The notes under the pieces: generated by a model
Told to the model about the DNA's origin: nothing
The model's database searches: none
What the model saw: the letters and a program-made list of their open reading frames with translations, nothing else
Shown: positions 1 to 13,198 of the stretch, in pieces
How positions within the stretch are numbered: position 1 is the stretch's first letter
Layout of the letters: every line of letters starts with the position of its first letter
From: Sphingobacterium sp. SRCM116780
GTDB lineage: Bacteria; Bacteroidota; Bacteroidia; Sphingobacteriales; Sphingobacteriaceae
Direction of reading: 5' to 3'
DNA: 64,000 nt
NCBI RefSeq assembly: GCF_021442025.1
Contig: NZ_CP090446.1
Location: 496,001-560,000 of the forward strand
Position numbers and translations under genes: made by a program

Positions 1-1250
1 AAATGGCAGAAGCCATTGAGTTGGAGGTTATCAAACCCGTCTCGCAATCTTATTTGACAAAACTTTGGAATAATGATAACGATAAACAATATGATAAGCA
101 ATTTCAAACATTTATTAGTTATATCAGTAAATACTTTACGCTAGCTTTACTGTTCATTGCGGTTTCGGCGTCTTTATTTTGGCTTCTAGGGCAAGATGTC
201 AGCAAAGCGTGGGGAGCATGTACAGCCGTTTTAATTATTGCTTGCCCTTGTGCTTTGGCATTAAGTTCTCCTTTTACGCTTTCCGCCGCATTAAGTGTAT
301 TTGATCGGAATAAGTTTTATGTTAAAAATACAGCTGCTATTGAGCAAATGGCAGCAATTGATATTCTGGTTTTTGATAAAACTGGGACAATTTCTTCACC
401 AAAGATGAATGGTGTCCATTTCGAAGGTTCCTTGACTTTGGAAGAGAAAGTATACATCTATTCTGCTTGTCGCAATTCAAGCCACCCATTAAGTCGAGAA
501 ATCGTCAAGTTGATGGGAGAAGTGCAACCCGTTCAAGTTGATGCTTACACAGAAAATATAGGGAGAGGATCTGTCACTAAGATTGGCAAGTTTACTATCA
601 AGATTGGTAACGCAGCCTTAGTAGGAGCTCCTAAAATAATAGAAGAAGAGTCTATTGTATTCGTGTCCATCAATGAAGAAATAAAAGGCTATTTTTCGTT
701 GGAACAATCTTGGCGACCAAAACTTTCCGCTGTCATTAACGGTTTACGACAATATGATTTACATCTTATTTCTGGTGATAATGATCGAAGAAAGGATACG
801 TTGAAAGTTATTTTCCCTTCAACAGCACAGCTGCTTTTTAATCAATCTCCTTTGGATAAATTACATAGTATCCATTCTTTTCAAGAAAAAGGAAAACAGG
901 TCTGTATGCTTGGTGATGGTCTGAATGATGCGGGAGCTTTAAAAGTTGCTCACTTAGGTATAGCTGTGAGTGATGACATTAACAATTTTTCACCAGGTTG
1001 TGATGCTATTTTGGATGGTGCATCATTTGATAAATTACCTCAATTTTTCGCTTTTAGTAAAGATGCCGTCCGCGTGATACACCTGAGTTTTTGTATTTCG
1101 CTTTTCTATAATATCATTGGATTGAGTTTTGCTGTACAAGGGACAATGTCTCCCTTATTTGCTGCTATATTGATGCCAATAAGCACAGTAACCATTATAT
1201 CTTTTACCAGTTTAATGACACATTGGTTTGCTAAACGTAACGGACTGTAA
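1..1250 (+). CDS. ccoI: Heavy-metal (copper) P1B-type ATPase CcoI, 3' part only
   Basis: This is the C-terminal roughly 415 residues of a copper-exporting P1B ATPase; the N-terminal metal-binding domain and first helices lie before the window. The membrane CPC metal-site motif is at nt 244-252, the phosphorylated aspartate motif DKTGT at nt 375-389, and a GDGLNDAGAL hinge motif lies further on at about nt 912-941. Two membrane helices close the protein. ccoS follows after 28 bp, which identifies this as the oxidase-assembly ATPase that supplies copper to the CcoN subunit of cbb3 oxidase rather than a general CopA. The structural oxidase genes appear only 12 kb downstream. The family is certain; the CcoI assignment rests on the neighbour. 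Confidence 0.93.
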   Translation, partial: MAEAIELEVIKPVSQSYLTKLWNNDNDKQYDKQFQTFISYISKYFTLALLFIAVSASLFWLLGQDVSKAWGACTAVLIIACPCALALSSPFTLSAALSVFDRNKFYVKNTAAIEQMAAIDILVFDKTGTISSPKMNGVHFEGSLTLEEKVYIYSACRNSSHPLSREIVKLMGEVQPVQVDAYTENIGRGSVTKIGKFTIKIGNAALVGAPKIIEEESIVFVSINEEIKGYFSLEQSWRPKLSAVINGLRQYDLHLISGDNDRRKDTLKVIFPSTAQLLFNQSPLDKLHSIHSFQEKGKQVCMLGDGLNDAGALKVAHLGIAVSDDINNFSPGCDAILDGASFDKLPQFFAFSKDAVRVIHLSFCISLFYNIIGLSFAVQGTMSPLFAAILMPISTVTIISFTSLMTHWFAKRNGL

Positions 1251-1278
1251 ATAATTTTAGAAAGTTAAAATTCGTATT

Positions 1279-1461
1279 ATGAGTATCATTTTTATGTTAA
1301 TTGGTTGCAGCGTGTTTGTTGCGGTTATCTTTTTAGGAGCATTCTTCTGGGCTAATCAATCAGGACAAAATGACGATACCTATACACCATCGGTTCGTAT
1401 TTTGTTTGACGATGAAGTAGAAGAGGGGGAATCAAAACCGAATGCAACAACTAAGCTTTAG
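1279..1461 (+). CDS. ccoS: cbb3-type oxidase assembly protein CcoS
   Basis: A 60-residue protein with a single N-terminal membrane helix (about residues 2-25) followed by an ANQSGQNDD segment and an acidic tail containing ILFDDE, the usual CcoS layout. CcoS is needed for cofactor insertion into cbb3 oxidase. The gene lies 28 bp after ccoI in the same direction. It ends 14 bp before the convergent end of apbE, so transcription from both sides meets here without an obvious strong hairpin between. Length and composition match the family. Confidence 0.9.
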   Translation: MSIIFMLIGCSVFVAVIFLGAFFWANQSGQNDDTYTPSVRILFDDEVEEGESKPNATTKL

Positions 1462-1475
1462 CCATTGGGTTTATG

Positions 1476-2465
1476 CTATCGACTTTTGAAAATCTTACCT
1501 GTATCAGTAATCAGTAGATACTGATAGGTAGGATATTTTTTTGCCAGTTTAATCCCTTCCTTTTGTCCAAGTACCATAATGGAAGTACTTAAGGCATTTG
1601 CAAATTCTGTGGATGGTCCGTATATCGTAACACTGGTTAATCCCGTTGAGGGATACCCTGTTTTGGGATTGATGATATGGGTATAACGTTGGTTATCGAT
1701 CTCAGCATACTTTTCATAACTTCCTGAAGTCGCAACCGCACTTTCATTCATCCTTAATATCTTAATGGTTTTGTAAGATTTAAAAGGATTTTTGATTCCA
1801 ATAAGCCAAGGCTTGTTGTCGAGTTGATGGCCCCAAGTAGATAGATCACCTGAGGCGTTGACGATTCCAGCCTCCACCGCTTTTGCTTGCATCAATGCCC
1901 TTCCTCTGTCGGCAGCATATCCTTTTCCAATTGAGCCGAATCCTATTTTCATGCCTGGACGAGTTAAATAAATGCTGCAATTTAAACTATCCAACACAAT
2001 ATATTGATAACCTACGTTTTCTACCGATTTCCGAATCGCATCTGCTGAAGGTACCTCGGTCATACTACCATCGAATTTCCATATGTTATCTAATCCAACG
2101 ATACTGATATCAAATGCACCATTTGATAGATTGGAGTAGTCTATTGCCCTTTTCGTGAGATCAAAAACCTCCCGGTCTACTTTTACAGGTTTGATACCTG
2201 CATAGCGATTGACTTCTGAAATTTGAGTTTCCGGTCTCCATTCTGAAATCAAGTTTTCTATTCGTGTTACTTCTGCAATAACTAAATCAATATTATTTTG
2301 TGCATGTAATGTATCTTGATCTACAATCGTAATTTCAAATACAGAACCCATTAATGTTACTTGTTTTTTTAATAAAACTTGTGCACAGCTGTAATCGCTA
2401 TTCGCACTCAAAAAAATAAGCATCAAATAGAAAATCTTCTTGATATAACTTGTATTGCTTTTCAT
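1476..2465 (-). CDS. apbE: FAD:protein FMN transferase (ApbE family)
   Basis: About 329 residues. ApbE covalently attaches FMN from FAD to a Ser/Thr of target proteins, in Bacteroidota usually in the periplasm. An N-terminal hydrophobic segment ends near SYSCAQ and suggests export. Family motifs present are GFGSIGKGYAADRGR, GIVNASGDLSTWG and THIINPKTGYPS, followed by the conserved STEFANALST segment near the end. The ATG at 2465 is chosen because it overlaps the stop of the upstream gene (TAATG, one shared base), a translational coupling; an upstream TTG at 2474 is less likely. It is the last gene of a four-gene operon whose DUF2271 member is the probable substrate. Confidence 0.93.
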   Translation of the reverse strand: MKSNTSYIKKIFYLMLIFLSANSDYSCAQVLLKKQVTLMGSVFEITIVDQDTLHAQNNIDLVIAEVTRIENLISEWRPETQISEVNRYAGIKPVKVDREVFDLTKRAIDYSNLSNGAFDISIVGLDNIWKFDGSMTEVPSADAIRKSVENVGYQYIVLDSLNCSIYLTRPGMKIGFGSIGKGYAADRGRALMQAKAVEAGIVNASGDLSTWGHQLDNKPWLIGIKNPFKSYKTIKILRMNESAVATSGSYEKYAEIDNQRYTHIINPKTGYPSTGLTSVTIYGPSTEFANALSTSIMVLGQKEGIKLAKKYPTYQYLLITDTGKIFKSR

Positions 2466-4663
2466 TAATAACAATCCGTTAAGATTTGCTTCTTTTCTTT
2501 GTAATAATGGAGCGTTTTATGATTACGAACCTGTAAAATCTCTTCTAGCACTTTTTCGACATCTCTTTGCATATGAAGAGACCCACAGATCATGATGACA
2601 CCATTATTTTCTAAAAGTTCGAAAAAGAATGCTTCATCCTGTTTGATTAAATCCATCACATAGTGCGATTGTTGCTCTCTTGAAAAAGCAATATTGAATT
2701 TCGTTAAGTGTTTACGCGCTATTTCTACTTGTGTAAATTGCTGATAGTGTTGAGTCAGCACATTGTTATGTCTGAAACCAGCATATAAATGAATCGATGT
2801 ATGCTTGTGATTATCCTTGATCATTCCTAAAAAAGGTGCTATACCTGTACCATTTGCAATCATGGCTACTGCAGAAGCTTGTTTTGGGAAATGAAAATCG
2901 GGATTGCTCATTACACGTGCTTGGATGGTATCATTTTGTTCTAATTGATATAGATAGTTTGAACCCAATCCATTTGCATGCAACTTTACTTCCAATCGAA
3001 TCATGCCATCGCTGCGTCCTATGGAATAGAAACGCTCTCTATTGTCGTTAGCAGGGTAGATGGCTAAAAGATCTCCAGATTGAAATTTGATTGACGATTT
3101 TGACTTCAACAACACGGTGAAAGTTGAATTATCGGCACAAGTCTGTGTTTTTTTGACCACTTGTAGTTTTTTCAATCCGACAACTTTGGTTTGATATAGG
3201 GCAGGAGCAGTAGCTAATGCAATTTGTGCCTTTTCACTCCAATGATGGATCCATGCAGTAAAATCAGGAACTGATTTATCATTAACATTATGTAAATCTA
3301 AGAAACGAGAAGTCCAGCTTTGTTTTTCAAGAATTTTGTCTATATGTGTAGCATAGGCACAATAATCAGGATACGATTGAGAACCAAATCCAATAACAGC
3401 ATAGGAGAGATTTTGTTCTTGCGGGAATTTTTGAAGCAGATTTTCAAAATTTGAAGCATTATGAGGAGCTGTACCTAGACCATAAGTCGAAGTAAAAACT
3501 AAAAGATGTTGTGCATTTGGATAGCTCTGGTAGTGATTCATGGCAGACAGGAAGGAACGTTTGCCATCTGCTAGTAATTGTTTATGTATTTGATTTGCAA
3601 AAAATAACGTGCTGCCATTTTCTGATCCAACCAATAAGACAATCTCCGCATCTTCTGCTTTGAACTTATTTTTGATCTTTGTTTTGGTTCGTTTACAGGT
3701 AATAACAAAACCTGTATAAATAAAAAAGAGAATGTTTAAAGAAGCAAGACCTAATATAATAGCCCATATGATATTTGTTCTCCCTGTATGAATATCAAGA
3801 CTCAGTTTTTCTAATGCAGCTGTATAAGGATATTTGGTCTCTTTAACAATCGTTCCATCAAGTTGATTGATGGTGACAACCCGATCTTTAAATTTTATAG
3901 TATAGCATTCTTCCGGATCATCCTCCATAAAAGGAAATTCTATTTTTTCTATATCTGCGAGTTTACTTTGTTGAAATATAGTAAACTCTGCTAATTTTTT
4001 ACTTTCAATATCCTGATGAACAATAGGGAGATTAATTTCCTCATTCGTTTTTTTTATCAGTTCCATGCGTGCCATAAACAAGTATGTTCCCGTCAGCGCA
4101 ATGATTAAAATAGGAATTAAGAAGAGTCGACCACTGACAACATGAAAATATTGAGCGAAAAAATCACGATTTATTTTAATAAAGAAATTCCTTATACCTT
4201 GTTGGCGTTTTAGAATGAGCGCGATTCCACTAATAGTAATCAGCAGAAGTAAGAAAGAGACAATACCAACGATGATACGACCTGTTTCATGTATAAATAA
4301 GGAGCGGTGTAAAGAAGTCGTCCACTGTATCAATTGACTTTTAGGTGTGATCTTTCCCAAAATCGCACCTGTTGTCGGATCAATATAAGCTTTGACACTA
4401 TTTCCCTCTTCATCTAAAGCATCGATACTAACAAAATGATTGTGGTCGACGGCTATTTCAATGATTTCAGGATAAACCTTGCGCAATGCCGGAATGGATT
4501 GCGCAAGATTGATGGTATTAAAATTTTCTACTTGGTATGCTGATGCTTTTTCATTAATGGCATCTATCGCCAATATAACTCCCGTAAAGGAGAGAATGAG
4601 TAAAAACAAGGATGATACTATGGCGAGCGCTAAATGTGCATACCTCCATATGGATAAGGTCAT
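2465..4663 (-). CDS. PepSY membrane domain fused to flavodoxin/FAD-NAD(P)H reductase
   Basis: A 732-residue fusion. Residues 1 to about 335 form a PepSY-type membrane unit with helices near 10-33, 135-155, 180-200 and 300-325 and periplasmic PepSY segments between them. From about 345 a flavodoxin-like domain begins (VGSENGSTLFFANQ, then STYGLGTAPHNA), followed by a ferredoxin-reductase module with the FAD motif RFYSIGRSD and the nucleotide motif ANGTGIAPFLG. The cytosolic half resembles sulfite reductase flavoprotein CysJ. It would carry electrons from NAD(P)H across the membrane. It starts 5 bp after the DUF2271 gene and overlaps apbE by one base. The physiological acceptor is not shown by the sequence; iron-complex reduction is one possibility. 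Confidence 0.88.
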   Translation of the reverse strand: MTLSIWRYAHLALAIVSSLFLLILSFTGVILAIDAINEKASAYQVENFNTINLAQSIPALRKVYPEIIEIAVDHNHFVSIDALDEEGNSVKAYIDPTTGAILGKITPKSQLIQWTTSLHRSLFIHETGRIIVGIVSFLLLLITISGIALILKRQQGIRNFFIKINRDFFAQYFHVVSGRLFLIPILIIALTGTYLFMARMELIKKTNEEINLPIVHQDIESKKLAEFTIFQQSKLADIEKIEFPFMEDDPEECYTIKFKDRVVTINQLDGTIVKETKYPYTAALEKLSLDIHTGRTNIIWAIILGLASLNILFFIYTGFVITCKRTKTKIKNKFKAEDAEIVLLVGSENGSTLFFANQIHKQLLADGKRSFLSAMNHYQSYPNAQHLLVFTSTYGLGTAPHNASNFENLLQKFPQEQNLSYAVIGFGSQSYPDYCAYATHIDKILEKQSWTSRFLDLHNVNDKSVPDFTAWIHHWSEKAQIALATAPALYQTKVVGLKKLQVVKKTQTCADNSTFTVLLKSKSSIKFQSGDLLAIYPANDNRERFYSIGRSDGMIRLEVKLHANGLGSNYLYQLEQNDTIQARVMSNPDFHFPKQASAVAMIANGTGIAPFLGMIKDNHKHTSIHLYAGFRHNNVLTQHYQQFTQVEIARKHLTKFNIAFSREQQSHYVMDLIKQDEAFFFELLENNGVIMICGSLHMQRDVEKVLEEILQVRNHKTLHYYKEKKQILTDCY

Positions 4664-4668
4664 TCTTC

Positions 4669-5154
4669 TTATTGAAATTTACTTAATTTTATAAACTTAA
4701 TGTATCCTTTTCCAGTAGCACGTTCAGCAAGAGCCTCTGTTGTTAATGGTATTTCCACATCACTAACATGGTATTTTTGCTCTTCAACAGCTGATTCAAA
4801 ACGTAATTTATAACCTTTGTTTAATTTCGTGTCATCGATTTCGATTGTTCTCATTGCACGATCACCCCCACCAACTGAAGCACCCGTGATGGCACTTAAT
4901 TTATCTTTAGATTTCGTTTGAAATTTATGCCATTCTTTCAAGGTGTTATACCATTGCTTATCTGGGCCTAAAACGGAAAGGGTTTTTTCATAAGCACCTT
5001 TTGGATTGATTAAAGATATAATGACATAAGCACCTTCGCCTTCATAGCTATTCATTTGAATCATACATTTATATTTACTTGACTGTGCAAATAAATTGGA
5101 AATGGAACAGCTAATTAGAAACGTTAGTAATATAAATTTTAAAGCGATTTTCAT
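4669..5154 (-). CDS. DUF2271 periplasmic protein, probable flavinylated carrier
   Basis: 161 residues with a signal peptide ending near LFAQ (residue 24). The body matches the DUF2271 pattern: an N-terminal strand region, NPKGAYEKTLSVLG, then WHKF. At residues 88-93 is AITGAS, followed by a glycine run. This resembles the SGAT-like sequence that ApbE uses as FMN acceptor in other proteins, which would make Ser93 the candidate flavinylation site. From memory, DUF2271 has been linked to ApbE in surveys of protein flavinylation. The gene sits 4 bp after the ankyrin gene and 5 bp before the PepSY reductase. The domain call is good; flavinylation is inferred. Confidence 0.8.
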   Translation of the reverse strand: MKIALKFILLTFLISCSISNLFAQSSKYKCMIQMNSYEGEGAYVIISLINPKGAYEKTLSVLGPDKQWYNTLKEWHKFQTKSKDKLSAITGASVGGGDRAMRTIEIDDTKLNKGYKLRFESAVEEQKYHVSDVEIPLTTEALAERATGKGYIKFIKLSKFQ

Positions 5155-5158
5155 GTTA

Positions 5159-6679
5159 TTATTTTAAGAAATCTACGGATATATTGTTTTTTGTAAGAAA
5201 TTCATTTTCTTTCGCTAGATCATAGGCAGTTTCATCAAATGATGTTTTTAGATCTTTTTTAGCACCCAGTGAAACCAATTCTTTTAGTATACTATCATCT
5301 TTAGCGATCAAAGCAGCCTTATGAAGAGGACTCATTCCTTCGCTATCTTGTGCATTGATATTTGCACCTAATGCAGCAACTTTTTTGATTAGATTTAAAT
5401 TTTCTTTTGCAACAGCTAGGTGTAACAGAGAGCTTTTATTGTTCTGAAGAGCGGTTACATCTAGACCATTGTTTTTTAATAGGGTTAATTTCTCTTCAAA
5501 ACTATTTCCTTGTGAATTTGCTCCTTGAGGACCACGTTGCTGTCCTTCCTGACCTTGTGGAGTAGATTCTGTGTAGGAGTTTAACCAATAAAAGGCAAGA
5601 TTATTACCCTCCTTATTTATAATTTTTATATCTGCTCCATTCTTCAAGAGTAGGGAAGCAATTTCTGGGGAACCATTTGCAATCGCTTTTGTCAATGCAG
5701 ATTCTCCTTTTTCATTTGTTGCATTCACATTGTTTACTTTTGATAAGAGTAGTTCGACAAGCTTCGCATCTCTACCACCTGAAGCGACCATAAGTGCTGT
5801 GTTTCCTTCATTGTCAGCCTTACTAACGTCTACATTTTTAGCTAAAAAATAATTGATTATTTCCATATTTGGTCGACGAACCAAAAGATGAAGAATCGTT
5901 GCACCGTCTTTATTGAATGCTTTTGGATCTAATTTAAGTGTTTCTACTAAGTATTTATAAGTGTCAATACCGTTCGTTGCTTGTCTTGATCCTTGTGTAG
6001 CAAAGAAAAGGGCATGATTTGTAGGTTGCACCCCTTTTTTTAAAAGTTTTTCTATTAAATCAATATTTCCCAATTTGGCAGCATAATCAATTGCAGTTCG
6101 GCCAAACTCATCCTGATCTTTTAGGGATAATCCTTTGGAAATAAAATAATCTGTGACAGTAAGATCGTTATCGGCTGCTATTGCTAATAATAGTAAAGTC
6201 GCACCATCTTCATATTTTTGTTTAGGATTTACACCAGCTTGGAAAAGAGCATCAAAAACAGCTGTATTTTTGTTTCCTGTTGCAGCAGCATATGCAGCAA
6301 TAGGATCACCATGGCTATCTTGATAGTTGACGTCAGACCCTTTCGCTATTAAATAATTAACCAGCTCCAGATTGCCTGCTGAGGCAGCCCAATGAAGATA
6401 ACTGCGGCTATGGTGTGTTTTTTTAGTGACACTATTACCTTCCTGTTCAATTAAAAACTCAATCACATCGTTTGGAGCTTTATTCATAATAGCCATCGTT
6501 ACAGGATCAAAAGATGCTGCATTTGCTTTTGATGGACTATTGCCTTTTGAAATTTCAACTTTCACGGTTGCTAGGTTCGGATTGCTTTTCCAGAAATCAG
6601 CACGCATTAAAGTATTGTTACTTTGTGCCTTTCCATATAAGGCTGATAGTAATAAAGCTGCTAAAAAGATTTTTTTCAT
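5159..6679 (-). CDS. Secreted ankyrin-repeat protein
   Basis: 506 residues, signal peptide [20 protein letters not shown], then ankyrin repeats along nearly the whole length. Repeat signatures include [60 protein letters not shown] and [21 protein letters not shown] Gln/Gly-rich insertion (about residues 374-391) interrupts the array. Ankyrin arrays bind other proteins; this one should act in the periplasm or at the surface. It is the first gene of the operon with DUF2271, PepSY reductase and apbE (4 bp to the next gene), so it probably serves the same flavin system, perhaps as a scaffold. That role is inference. Confidence 0.85.
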   Translation of the reverse strand: MKKIFLAALLLSALYGKAQSNNTLMRADFWKSNPNLATVKVEISKGNSPSKANAASFDPVTMAIMNKAPNDVIEFLIEQEGNSVTKKTHHSRSYLHWAASAGNLELVNYLIAKGSDVNYQDSHGDPIAAYAAATGNKNTAVFDALFQAGVNPKQKYEDGATLLLLAIAADNDLTVTDYFISKGLSLKDQDEFGRTAIDYAAKLGNIDLIEKLLKKGVQPTNHALFFATQGSRQATNGIDTYKYLVETLKLDPKAFNKDGATILHLLVRRPNMEIINYFLAKNVDVSKADNEGNTALMVASGGRDAKLVELLLSKVNNVNATNEKGESALTKAIANGSPEIASLLLKNGADIKIINKEGNNLAFYWLNSYTESTPQGQEGQQRGPQGANSQGNSFEEKLTLLKNNGLDVTALQNNKSSLLHLAVAKENLNLIKKVAALGANINAQDSEGMSPLHKAALIAKDDSILKELVSLGAKKDLKTSFDETAYDLAKENEFLTKNNISVDFLK

Positions 6680-7354
6680 GTTTTGAATAGAATATCTTAC
6701 TGTATGTTATTATTTATACTAAATCTAAATAAAGACAAATCTATAAAAATATAATGTTATTTCATGAAAGAAATAAAAATTATCATTCTTTTAATTGAAT
6801 GATCAAGTATTTAAAAGTATATCCTGCTATTTTTTATCCTGTGAATGTGGGATATATTCAAATTATGTATTGCTATTTTAAAAGCATAGCTATTAATTCT
6901 ACTATTGATGCTGTTCAACTTATCTTTATAGAAATAGTAGCTATAGTATATAAGGACTTTTACTATCCAGTTTCCATCTTTTCGGGTGATTTCATCTTTA
7001 TTTAAGGAAGAGGAAGTCTTAAGGCCGATCATATAAACGGATATAGGTATCCCAGGGGGCAAATTAAAACGAACTAGGGACCAACTCTGGACTGTGGGTA
7101 CCTTGCGTGTAGGGTGTAAGCACCGTGTGAGTACAGTAAAAGGTGGACTCACGGTGCACGCACCGTGCTCTTACTGTGCTCACGGGCAGGAGTTGGTCCC
7201 CGTTTGATCCCCAGTTGACCCCCGTCAATGACCGCAATGGAAAGCAGAGCAGTTATTGTTATGCTTTCTATACCCCGAATAGCCGCCGTGTTAAAATTAT
7301 CCCCCACTATGTTAGGTAGTTAGGGTGGGGTGTCGGTTTATTTCTACACGGTTC
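6680..7354. other. Gene-free region upstream of the rRNA operon, AT-rich then GC-rich
   Basis: No convincing gene. The first 370 bp are very AT-rich and should hold the promoter of the minus-strand ankyrin operon; a TAGATTTG box on the minus strand at 6736-6743 is a weak candidate. From about 7060 the composition becomes clearly GC-richer and carries a large nested inverted repeat (listed separately) and a small C/G hairpin at 7302-7330. Open frames here are short and lack family features. Confidence 0.6.
7077..7200. repeat. Nested inverted repeat, 124 bp
   Basis: Three concentric pairs: outer 11-bp arms GGGACCAACTC (7077-7087) and its exact complement (7190-7200); middle 13-bp arms at 7127-7139 and 7171-7183 with one mismatch that would be a G-U pair in RNA; and an inner 8-bp hairpin at 7150-7157 and 7160-7167 with a two-base loop. 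CACCGTG also recurs as a direct repeat (7121, 7161). GC-rich against AT-rich surroundings. It could be an RNA structure, a recombination site or a small repeat element. Confidence 0.75.
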
Positions 7355-7386
7355 TTGGAATTGCGCCTAAGAAGTTGCTATCTTTG
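7355..7386 (+). promoter_or_regulatory. rRNA operon promoter P1
   Basis: TATCTTTG at 7379-7386 matches the Bacteroidota -7 consensus TAnnTTTG. A TTG at 7355-7357 lies 21 bp upstream as the -33 element. It sits about 395 bp before the 16S gene. Confidence 0.6.
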
Positions 7387-7505
7387 CACCACTCCGCAAG
7401 GGAGGAGGGGTTGTTCCGAGAGGAATGGCATTGAAAAAAGGAGGGTTTAAAGTGATTTGAACGCAGAAATCTGAGGAGAAGCGATAAAAAATAAATTTAT
7501 ATTTA

Positions 7506-7537
7506 TTTTGGAATTTCGGAAAAGATTTCTACCTTTG
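7506..7537 (+). promoter_or_regulatory. rRNA operon promoter P2
   Basis: TACCTTTG at 7530-7537 fits TAnnTTTG exactly, with TTTTG at 7506-7510 giving a 19-bp spacer, the usual spacing for the Bacteroidota housekeeping sigma factor. It lies about 240 bp upstream of 16S and is the better of the two promoters. Confidence 0.75.
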
Positions 7538-7630
7538 CAGTCCCAACGGAAACGAAGGGAATAAAACAAGAAAAGATCGGGGCGCAATGCCGAAGATATA
7601 AAAGCAGAAGCGTGAAGCGGATGCGAAGCA

Positions 7631-7664
7631 AGTTCTTTAAAAATATAATCATGTAACGTAACGA
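7631..7664 (+). promoter_or_regulatory. 16S leader: boxA-like element and processing-stem arm
   Basis: AGTTCTTTAA at 7631-7640 resembles the boxA antitermination element of rRNA leaders. Bases 7642-7664 are complementary, with a small bulge, to 9332-9359 beyond the 3' end of 16S (shared core around CGTAACGAG). The two arms would form the long double strand cut by RNase III to release pre-16S. Confidence 0.65.
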
Positions 7665-7780
7665 GTAGTGTTGAGAAACAGCGAAAGTTAAAAAAATCAA
7701 CCTGTCAATTTTAGAATTAGAAATAAAAATACAAGACAATTCTATTTATTATAAATAGTCTTGATCTTACCCTTCATTTT

Positions 7781-9311
<1,531 letters not shown>

Positions 9312-9438
9312 TAGAGCATTCGGAATTGAAGCTCGTTACGTATACACATGGTTAATATTAAGAAAACAAAGATGAACATTTGAAGAAATGTGCCCGTCCC
9401 TTTAGGATGGTCCATTGAGAGATGAAGAATGATAAGCT

Positions 9439-9515
9439 AGTCCCGTAGCTCAGTTGGTTAGAGCACTACACTGATAATGTAGGGGTCAGCAGTTCAAATC
9501 TGCTCGGGACTACCA
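9439..9515 (+). tRNA. trnI: tRNA-Ile (anticodon GAT)
   Basis: A cloverleaf can be drawn: acceptor AGTCCCG (9439-9445) pairs with CGGGACT (9505-9511), anticodon stem CTACA/TGTAG encloses the loop CTGATAA with anticodon GAT at 9473-9475, and the T-loop TTCAAAT is present. CCA is encoded (9513-9515). It lies in the 16S-23S spacer, the usual place for tRNA-Ile. Confidence 0.96.
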
Positions 9516-9600
9516 TCTAAGATCAGAGATGAAAGATAAGAGACAAGAGACAGAGTAAATAGTCTCGGATCTCGGCTCTGAACTCTGCTGTCTACACAAA

Positions 9601-9674
9601 GGGGAATTAGCTCAGCTGGCTAGAGCACCTGCCTTGCACGCAGGGGGTCATCGGTTCGACTCCGATATTCTCCA
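9601..9674 (+). tRNA. trnA: tRNA-Ala (anticodon TGC)
   Basis: Acceptor GGGGAAT (9601-9607) pairs with ATTCTCC (9667-9673). Anticodon stem CCTGC/GCAGG carries the loop CTTGCAC with anticodon TGC at 9635-9637, and the T-loop is TTCGACT. Unlike the neighbouring tRNA-Ile no CCA is encoded after the discriminator base, so the end must be added enzymatically. Second tRNA of the 16S-23S spacer. Confidence 0.96.
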
Positions 9675-9682
9675 CATCTCTG

Positions 9683-9753
9683 GATATGAGACGATAGATA
9701 TGAGACAAGAGACACTTATGGGCAACCATACCAGATCTCAAATCTCCCATCTC
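9683..9753 (+). repeat. rRNA spacer repeat, copy 1
   Basis: Between tRNA-Ala and 23S. It has a 23-bp purine-rich block (9683-9705), an ATGGGCAACCATA block and a 19-bp pyrimidine-rich block (9735-9753). The first and last recur exactly in the 23S-5S spacer (12895-12917 and 13005-13023), and the middle one recurs with one change. A looser relative lies between the two tRNAs (about 9525-9590). Confidence 0.75.
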
Positions 9754-9774
9754 TGATCTCACATCTAGAAGAAG

Positions 9775-9823
9775 AGTTCTTTGACATATTGAAAGAAAAA
9801 AAATTACAAGAGAAGACAACAGT
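9775..9823 (+). promoter_or_regulatory. 23S leader: boxA-like element and processing-stem arm
   Basis: AGTTCTTTGAC at about 9775-9785 is a second boxA-like element. Bases 9789-9823 are largely complementary to 12848-12880 beyond the 3' end of 23S (shared ends TTGAAAGAAAAAA and GAAGACAACAGT), forming the stem expected for RNase III release of pre-23S. Confidence 0.7.
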
Positions 9824-9943
9824 AGAGACCATACTGTGGTGTGCTTGATGTATTGAGAAGACCCTCGGTCAAAAGCCGAACGGATCGATGCGTAGCACCA
9901 TGGTTATATATCAAAAGCAACCCATAGTAGCAAAAGGGCTATG

Positions 9944-12836
<2,893 letters not shown>

Positions 12837-12894
12837 GCAACGCATACACTGTTGTCTTCCTCTTTGATTTTTTCTTTCAATTGTCTATAGATTA

Positions 12895-13023
12895 GATATG
12901 AGACGATAGATATGAGAGACCTAGATTTTCCGAAAGGAATGATCTGACCTCCGATCTGATGTCAAATATGAGACTTAAGATAAATACATGGGCGACCATA
13001 TACTATCTCAAATCTCCCATCTC
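12895..13023 (+). repeat. rRNA spacer repeat, copy 2
   Basis: Second copy of the spacer element, between 23S and 5S. It has exact matches of 23 bp (12895-12917) and 19 bp (13005-13023) to copy 1, plus the near-identical ATGGGCGACCATA at 12988-13000, but a longer and unrelated middle. With copy 1 it brackets the 23S gene as direct repeats. Confidence 0.75.
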
Positions 13024-13048
13024 AAATCTAATATCTAAAAAACATTTT

Positions 13049-13155
13049 AGGTGCCTATATCGGCGGTGTCTACCTCTTCCCATTCCGAACAGAGCAGTCA
13101 AGCCCGCCAGAGCCGATGGTATTGCCGTAACAGGTGGGAGAGTAGGTCGGTGCCT
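13049..13155 (+). rRNA. rrf: 5S ribosomal RNA
   Basis: The central conserved region CCCATTCCGAACAGAG and the 3' half ending GTAGGTCGGTGCC are present. The terminal helix forms between GGTGCC at 13050-13055 and GGTGCC at 13149-13154 with G-U pairs. About 107 nt. A terminator follows. Confidence 0.93.
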
Positions 13156-13168
13156 TTTTTTATACAGA

Positions 13169-13197
13169 AGCCTTTGCTGAAAAGTAAAGGCTTTTTT
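13169..13197 (+). terminator. rRNA operon terminator
   Basis: AAGCCTTT and AAAGGCTT form a stem around a short loop, followed by a T run (13192-13197). A T run also directly follows 5S (13154-13161), so termination may begin there. Confidence 0.85.
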
Positions 13198-13198
13198 G

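Noticed and set aside
6811-7152. Minus-strand frame of 113 codons upstream of the rRNA operon
   Set aside because: It runs through the inverted-repeat region, has no signal or family motif, and composition changes abruptly within it; a degraded gene fragment cannot be excluded.
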